A stretch of 64,000 nt of DNA from Antedon mediterranea (lineage: Eukaryota > Echinodermata > Crinoidea > Comatulida > Antedonidae), in contig NC_092674.1 of NCBI RefSeq assembly GCF_964355755.1, positions 25,076,001 to 25,140,000 of the forward strand. Reading direction: 5' to 3'. The stretch's first letter is position 1, and each line of letters begins with the position of its first letter. Shown piece after piece: positions 12,901 to 21,900 of this stretch. Made by a program: the position numbers and the translations under genes. Below the pieces are notes generated by a model. The model ran no database searches. It saw only the letters and a program-made list of their open reading frames with translations, and was not told where the DNA came from.

Positions 12901-15900
12901 AAACGCTTAAAATTGCCTGAAACGTACTCTAATTTCATCGAAAATAAATTTTGACAATTTTGAACATTTTAAGCGCGCGTACGCAAGCGTTATATGTGCT
13001 ACGCACGTAATTTTATTGCCATATGATGAAATATGACTTGAAATTTATGAGTACCAAATTTTGTTTAATTGTGATTCATGCTTGTGAAGATATGATTACA
13101 AACGTGATTTCGTAAAATCGCGCGTAGACCGCGTAATTTTTGATTACGCATCGTGAAAATATAACCACATCGATTCCTGGGCATGAGGAATATACTCTTA
13201 AAACTTGACTTAGATAGATTAAACAGATGCCAAGATAATGCACGGACAAAATAGTGCTAAGGAAAGAATAAATAAATAAATAAATAAATAAAGATTTTGA
13301 CAGAATCAAGAGGTTATATGCATATCATGCATATAACCTAATAAAGATTTTGACAGAATCAAGAGGTTATATGCATGATAATGCATATAACCTAAAAAAT
13401 AGGGAAATAATAGTTTTACCTACTGTACTACTACAGTACACAGTGTGTGGTAGGTCATCGTTAGGTCAGTATCTGAACTTGGAAACCATAGAGGGAGAAA
13501 GGACAATTAAATTGACCTAACTTGTTTATAAAGCTCCGTTTACACTATCAAACTTTATGTGACAAAGAAATGTGATGTTTCCATATATGGACATGATGAT
13601 ATCACTACCATATTTGGGCACATCACTACCATGTTTGGGCACATCATTTGTCGTTGCAATTGAAAGCTTCCTAATAATCCCACTCAGAGTTTTGTTCTTC
13701 TGAAATGAGCCTTGGGGTGCTTAAAAAATGTTAATTTTTTTTGCACAGAAAAAAAAATGTGATTTAATATGACTTGCAGAAAATGGTCAAAATTACATCC
13801 ATGAATGTAAGTTTTAGATGACATGATTAGGCTTAAAAAATATGCAATTACAGCATCAATTATATCGATAAACAGGGAGAACTATATTACACAACCATGC
13901 ATGCAATTTTAACGAAATAATGTAATGCTCAATACAATTAATATACCGAAAACAAAAGAAGCCGAACCTAGATGCTATCAAATATTGAGTCGGTCAGGCT
14001 TGGGCCACATTTTTATCTTGTGAATAAAATCATGGTGCCACACTTGGTAAATGATCATATTCAAGCATAGGGTCATTCCATCTCAGTTCACCCAAAAAAA
14101 ATGGAATTTTAAACCCTACCTCTTCCAATTTTGATGAAATTTGGTATATGGGTGATTCATAGCAATTAAAACCAAATTTTCAAATTTTAACCTTATCGGA
14201 CCAACGGTTTTCGAGATATCGCAATTTCAATTTTCGGTTTTTACGCAAAAAAGCGCGCGGCCGCCACGTTTCAAAGAGCTGTATCTCGGGAACTATAGGT
14301 TCGATTTTAAAAACAAAGGTATTTTTGTAAAGGGGAGACCATAAGGAACCTAAATATACTAATTGTGTGTGTTTTATGTTAATTTTAAGTTGAATAAAAC
14401 TTTGACATATATTTTGACCTTGAAATTGACCCCGTGGAACACGCCCAATTTGTTGGTGACTATCACGAAAAATGTAGCCCTACGTGTCAACTACAACATA
14501 TAAAAAAATTGGAGGGGTTTTTTTCTTTGTTTCCATGAAATTACAATTTGAAGTTGACATACCTCTTCCTTTTAGTGTATTTTTGGTGTTGTTATACTTA
14601 TACACAGTGTGAACACTAACTGTTAAGGTGTCTTATTGTTACGCTTTCTCATCAGGCCCACTTAAACAGTAGATATATTTTGATATGAGAAATACTGGGT
14701 AACTCACATACTTTTAAAATCAATTTTGACACATAGTTTAGTGTCCTTACTATGTTATTATGCACATTAACATATGCATAATAAGTGATTGCAGAGAACA
14801 TACAACAGTTACTGTATATGCCTTTTTAAAGGTTGTCATCCCCTATAGAAAAACAAAACTACCAACCATGAAAAAAGTTCATTATTTCACAGATGGATGT
14901 GGCGGCCAATACAAAAACAAATATAACTTTATTAACCTTTGCCACCACCAGGAAGATTTTGGTTTAGACGCCGAGTGGAATTTTTTTGCTACATCACATG
15001 GCAAGAGTGCGTGTGATGGCATAGGTGGAACCGTTAAGAGGCTTGTCACTATGAGAAGCTTACAGCGTTTGACTGAATGTCATATTATCACATCTCTCAG
15101 TATGTTCGACTACTGTGTAATTTTTTATTTTTATTTTATGTCTTTAGGCAATGTGGCCAAGGATTACCAATAGTGAATTAATCACTGTCCTATCAGATAG
15201 GTGGTAATCCCCCTGATACAGGGGCTATTGTGTGAACCAGTTCACCGGGGTAACCCCCTACTCTTTTTCAAATAATGAACTGGGTTCTTTAAAGTACACA
15301 CATGTTATAACTGTGTACACTGGACCTACGGTTTATAGTCCTTATCCGAGAAGACTTGTTCCACCACCAGAACTAGGAGCGAGTCGGCCTCGAACCCTTG
15401 CCGATGTTGTTGTTGGCTCTTTTAGGTACGGTAAACGGCGCCCCTGCCTTAACCGCTCGGCCATATGACTCGCTCATATGGACATTCCAGGCATCAACTT
15501 TTTTCATGAGGGAATAGATGAGGTATCTACTGTGGAAAAAGAAATAAAGCTGAGATTCAACCTCGCCCAGACCATCAAGGGTACATTACAATATCATCGC
15601 TTTGTTCCCGTTTCTCTGGCACAGATGCAGGTCTACAAACTTAGTACCCAGATAAACCCTCCGGATGTGGTAGTGATTCAAGAATCTTTCAGTGATGAAA
15701 ATGAAATTGTTGCTGATACACAACCCACCATTATTAGACTTCAGAATTTTGTGTGCTGTAGTTATGATGGTGTCCCATGGATTGGTTTGGTGGTGGATGT
15801 CTCACTCTCAGAAGAGTTTGGGGATTTTCAAATTAAATTTATGCATCCTCATGGGTCAGCGAAAACCTTTTATTGGCCCTCCAAAGAAGACTGTTGTTGG

Positions 15901-18900
15901 ATTCCTGAATCAAATGTACATTGTATTATAGCCTCTCCGTTTATAAAATCCTCTTCGACTAGGAATTACAGTATTTCCCAAAATGAGTAAAGGCCAGACA
16001 TAGACAATTGTAACATTATAATAATATTTAGTTTGTAATAAAATTAATTTTGGAATACATCAAATTGACATTGAAGTAATGCATGGACAGACACCAAAAA
16101 TACACTAAAAGGAAGAGGTATGTCAACTTCAAATTGTAATTTCATGGAAACAAAGAAAAAAACCCCTCCAATTTTTTTATATGTTGTAGTTGACACGTAG
16201 GGCTACATTTTTCATGATAGTCACCAACAAAACGGGCGTGTTCCACGGGGTCAATTTCAAGGTCAAAATATATGTCAAAGTTTTATTCAACTTAAAATTA
16301 ACATAAAACACACACAATTAGTATATTTAGATTCCTTATGGTCTCCCCTTTACAAAAATACCTTTGCTTTTAAAATCGAACCTATAGTTCCCGAGATACA
16401 GCTCTTTGAAACGTGGCGGACGCGCCCTTTTTTGCGTAAAAACCGAAAATTGAAATTGCGATATCTTGAAAACCGTTGGTCCGATAAAGTTAAAATTTGA
16501 AATTTTGGCTTTAATTGCTATGAATCACCTATATACCAAATTTCATCAAAATTGGAAGAGGTAGGGTTTAACTCATTGGGTGATCTGAGATGGAATGACC
16601 CCATAGCTTTGTGTTATGTAGTTGATCGTCAGATCTTTCTGAGCTGTCAGCTAGGTGAATTATTAATATTAGTTTATGTCATTAAACTGCTATCTTTTGG
16701 ATTTCTTGAAAGACGGATCCAAAACTGGCTTAACGGTTTATATATTCAGTGAATAAGTCTGAACACAAGGTAAACTCCTGTATATTTTGAAATCATATTA
16801 CCATTTCAGGGTGATGATTTTTCAATAATGAATTTGAATATAATGTAACCATTGTTCATAAGTGATTTTGTTTCATTGAAATATACAGCATAATTCTTTT
16901 AGAAACATAAGGTGCTGTATCTTCCACTGTTCATCTAACCACAGAAACTGAATTAAATGAAAATTGATATGAGATTTAGAATTCATATTTCCATTTCAGG
17001 TGATCTTTAAATAATGAATTTTAATATAATGTAACCATTGTTCATAAATGATAATTTTCATTGAAATACCGCATTTTTTTTTATAGAAACATAAGGTGCT
17101 ATATGTTTCACTGTTTCATCTAACCGTAAAAAAATAAATTAACTGAACATTTTATTTTGTAATTGTTTTTTAACTATCTTAGAAACTCTAAGCCGCCCAG
17201 CAATAATGTTGGAAAATGTGAACCTATACAATTGTAAGAATCTTGACAAAAATACACTACACTATCAAAGTTTGACAAAAAATTGTGATGGTGCCCCGTG
17301 GAAGAACACATTTTGTTTGTGAACAAGCCTCCTTTTTAATATAAAGATTTTATTATTACTATTATTATGGTAGGCCGTGCTGTGAGTTCATATAGGACGA
17401 ATTTCATCAAATGATATTAAACAAACACAATATTTAAACTTTCAAAATATCACAAATATTGTGACAGAGTCTGTGCAAAACAAAATGAATATTAAACAAA
17501 GCCTGGAGGCAGGAGTCTATTTCCTCTGGATCAACAAGGTTAATTTTATGTTGATTATTAGTTTGCAGCGATGTTATTTGTCAAAAAATAAACCAATAAT
17601 GACAATTAAAACTATGCCCTAAAGTTAGTTTTAAAATGATTCTTCCGATAAAGTTGAAATGAGTTCTCTGCAATTTTATGACCGTGCATCAGTGCATTAA
17701 ATGTGCAGCGTATGTATAAATACATTTTAATTCCTATTTTTTCAACAAGTTTAATTTGCGTTTTTAAATGCATCTGATATTGTATAATGTAACGGATTAG
17801 TCAAGCAAGACTTCGATTCAAAATAGTTAATAAAGTTTGCATTAATGATGGGATATGGAATGCTACAGTAGGACATTGCCAGATGGACTGATTCAAATGT
17901 GTTAATACTGCGTCGTAGTAACGAGTTGGCATAATTGAGACTTCTCAATCCATTATAAATCTGCATGACTTTTTCAATGAATACCCTTAAAACTAATTGC
18001 ACATCGCGCTCGAATTCGGTCCGACGCACTGAGAAAAATGAGTTGAGGGTGCTTTCAAATCGAGCACGAATTTGGTTATCCGTCAAGGGAGCTGCTGATT
18101 GGACAAAAAAAATTGTAAGATTTCAGAAAACAAATGGCTTCTTCATCGCTACGAATTTGGAGCCCGAATCGGGTATAGATTCAAATCGTACAAAATTGGT
18201 GGGAATGATCCTTTACCAATGAAATCATTTTCCTTGATATTTTTCTCAGGTCCCTGGAACGAATCCGGGCGCAATGTGGAAGCAGCTTAAATCGGATCCT
18301 GAGGGTTTGATTGCTCAAGCACCATTAATTTAAAATTCACATCCACATCCATCAGTGTAAATTTTATCAACACTTTTAAATCTTTCTTTGGTATTACAAT
18401 GCAGAGACAGTCAATATTGATGATAAAATGTGGGTAAGATGACCCTTCCCTGCCCACTCCTACTGTAGGCCGAAATGCATAATTGTCTTAAATTTATTAG
18501 AAGTAAATTAAAAAAGTGTTTCTGCGTGTATGAGCAGAGACAATGTCATATTGTTGTTAAATTTTCTATACAATTCTCGGTACTGTATCTAGAATTCTGT
18601 GACACAATGCCACATGTATAAGCCATTAAGCCTAAACTATAGCCTGAATCATAGAATTACATGCTGCTGTCACATGTGCTACATATATGTGAAACTGTAT
18701 TTTGCCTATGATACTGGAATATGTATATATATACCATATAAAGATACACTACAGAGAATCAGGTGAATTTTCATAAAGTTCGGAATACTAATTTTACATA
18801 TTTTTATTAATTACTGAGGGAAAACAATTTGTTCCTGATCACAACCCGGTCATCTCTCGTTTACAGAATATAAAATTTGTCAAAAAGTAATAACCTCTGA

Positions 18901-21900
18901 ACATTTGAATTTAAAAAAAAAAATTTTACAAGAACTATTAAGTTACAGAATCAAGAGTCTTATAATAAAACCAGTGTCGAGTTTACATTTTTATTGAAAA
19001 TCAAGCCAAGATGAAAATATAAAATTCCCAGCAGTGACAATCATAAATTATTTACGCTTTTCAAACTCTAAAGTAGAAATACCATTCTGTAGAAATTTAC
19101 ATTCGAAATGCTAAATATGACTGCTGTGACTTATGATAATATTTTCAAAAGCATATGTAATATAATAACCTATAAACTGGCTCATTTTCATCGTCGTTAG
19201 TTCATATGATATCTACTTTTCAAGGTTCAAGAACTTACATACATTTTTATATGATGTATATATATTTGTATATAATTATATTCATATCTCATGTTTCACT
19301 GTGTGGAATTACAAATAATTACATTACATATTATAAGATACAGAAAATAACGTAAACCATTATTTTAAAAGTATATATACTGTTGCACTGATACTGTACT
19401 TATTTTTCCCTCAGAAACTGTGTTGGTTCCTAGCGTCTTGGCTGGTCCTTGTAAAGGGACCACCAAGTACTGTAAATGGTTCAATTAAAACAAATGTATG
19501 CTTTTCAGTACCTAAATATTTTTGTTATCATATTTAATAATTTGGTATATTAAAATTGTTTTGCTTTTAGAATTTAAATAAATTAGAAATCTTATACGGC
19601 AAGTAAAATCACCCCAATATTTACTGAAGTAATTTTAAGGCTGTTAAATGTATTATTCTTCATCCTCAAGGAAACACAGAAAATTCGGAATAGGCCCTCC
19701 TCCACAGCAGCCAGCAGTGTAGCGCCTACCAGATCAGCACACCGGGAGACAATCCCCTACTCTTTTTTCGAATAGTGTTCTTTAATGTGCACTATTAAGT
19801 AAACAGGACCAACGACTTCATGTCCCATCTGAAGGATGAGGCAATGTAAAGCATCCTGTCTAAAGGATGCAATTAGTATGGTACAGATAGGCTCGAAGCC
19901 ATGCCTATCACATGCTAGTCCGATATTATCATTACACCATCACTCTCTGGTATATACAGCACCCGCCACTATCTCCCATCCAAAACGCAACCGAGCCCAA
20001 TTGTACTTATAGCATGTACCACTTAGAAAATGGATGGCAAAGCAATTTAGCTATTTTTTTCCAAACTAAAACAATCATGAACCCAAATTTAATATATCTA
20101 TTGGTCTCATCAGCGTTACTCTTTGAGTATTCCTTCATATTACAATTTTTCATTGTTTTTCTTATTTTTATGCCTTATCATCTCTGAAATCGCTTTTGCT
20201 ACTCATTATTTTTAATCATGAGGATATTTTTTATTTTATGTGGAAGAAATAAATGTTGATCTGATTCTGAATTGCCCCTAGCCAACAATTGTTAAGACGC
20301 TATGACATTTCTTATAATGTCATTTTTCTGGCTACTATCTTGACATTAAAGAGTTGATAAAAAATTAATTAAATGACATTTTTTCTTATGACATTCATTT
20401 ATTCATTGTCTATTGATGATGTACTTTTTAATCAATTATTTACAAAAAAGACCTTTCGAACAATTTTATAACCGCTTTCATTTAACCGATTTTTAAACAA
20501 AATAATGTCATGATCCTTGACTTTACAGTACTAAGTGAATTTGACAAATTATTCATTTATTCTATTAAAATGTAGCTACACATTCAAGTTGAAGGAATCA
20601 TACAATTATTATGTAAAATTATTACAATTTATGGCCACTTTTTGAAATTAAATTGTGCAGCTTTTATTGATGTTTGTTGAAAAGATATGTCTAGGCAAGC
20701 TTAGTAGACCATATGTAAGGGCGTGTGGTGCAGTTTGTTATACGCTACTGATCGTGGTTCGAATCCAACTCTTGTTGCATTGCTTGTATCCTTAGGCAAG
20801 ACACTTTACTTACGTTTGCCTCTCTCCACCCAGGTGTATAAAATAGTTACCGGTTAGATAAAGACACAACTTTGCTCTGATTACTAGCTGCGTTATTATG
20901 GGAGTATGTGTCCATACGTGTTTGATCCAAAAACTTTCCAGGGTAATAATGTGCAGTTTGCTTAAGAGCTTGCTTATGTGTGCTATATAAGAATGTATCT
21001 GTTAACAGCATTAGTGCTTTTAAATTAAAGTTTAAATTACCTTACTTCAAAAATTTTGATTTTGAATAACAGCTTGAGATCCTCTATGAAAAGAAAAAAC
21101 TTTTTCCCATCTTGCCTGTCATTTTTTATGAAAATAGGAGCTGTTGACAGCTAAGTTGTTGACTTATTTAAAAAAAACAATTTAGGACCAATGAGTCTAG
21201 GGAGATTTCCAGTTAGAGAAAGTAAATTGCTATAATTATGCAACCTTTAAGGTCATGTAGCCAACAGCACAACATAAACATGAAAATAATGTTAAATTAA
21301 AATCATTAAAAGCATTACAGTATAAATAGTTTTAGTTATTTATTCTTTATTTCGCATTCAAATGTACATATACAGCATTATAGATACAAAGCTCCTTAAA
21401 TAATATACATAATTACATAATAAAACAATACCATAATAATACAAAAGCCCATGGACCGCAAACTGGTAATACGTGTACATTAAAACTCTCAGAGTAAATA
21501 ATAAAGAAAGGTATTATAACCCTTTTTATAGGAAGTAAAGTAGTACGAAATAAATTATATATATTTTATGATAAGTCATTGGCCAATTCATCCCATTGTT
21601 GCCACAATTCTTAGCAACTTTCATCAGAATAAAGCCGATAGCCATTAATGGTTGCGAGAATTAAATGACTATACACAAAAAAAGCATTAAATAATAATAT
21701 CCAATGCAACATTAAAGCCTAAAAAATATGTGTAGTGTAAATACATATTGCAGTTGGTCCATTGCACATTGTGATTGTGTACCATTATTTTTGTTCTATT
21801 TGAAATGCTCAAATATCATTATGATATATGTGGAAAACCACTTATATGAAAGCTTATACATTCCGTAACCAATAATGCATATTTTTATGTTGGCAAATCC

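Larger units (their letters stand above)
10451..13265. repeat. 1.41-kb tandem duplication
   Basis: Two head-to-tail copies, 10451-11862 and 11863-about 13265, period 1412 bases, nearly identical along their length with scattered substitutions. Each starts ACTAGATTTAATTCGTCACT and ends AGTGCTAAGGAAAGAATAAA. Each carries a tRNA-like module on the minus strand and a CpG-rich block (GCGCGCGTACGCAAGCGTTA). The second copy ends in a run of AAAT units. It sits just 10 bases after the CCP3 donor. Confidence 0.93.
14070..16601. mobile_element. DNA transposon with about 515-bp terminal inverted repeats (Sola-like?), defective
   Basis: Both ends read GGGTCATTCCATCTCAG inward, flanked by a 4-bp CATA on each side (14066-14069 and 16602-16605), a convincing target-site duplication. 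The inverted repeats extend over about 14070-14589 and 16091-16601 and stay nearly identical, so the insertion is fairly young. The interior codes transposase pieces. Four-base target duplications are known for Sola elements, hence the tentative class; the superfamily was not verified. The transposase lacks an N-terminal region and is interrupted by a SINE, so this copy is non-autonomous. It lies in the 12.3-kb intron of the receptor gene. Confidence 0.85.

Noticed and set aside
15379-15473. A functional tRNA gene on the minus strand
   Set aside because: Although it has A and B boxes and a 7-bp acceptor stem, the T and anticodon arms do not pair cleanly by eye, and it is joined to a SINE body with an A-rich tail.
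17751-18086. 111-codon minus-strand open frame in the receptor's large intron
   Set aside because: No domain recognised and no splice logic; it may be a repeat relic, but cannot be supported as a gene.
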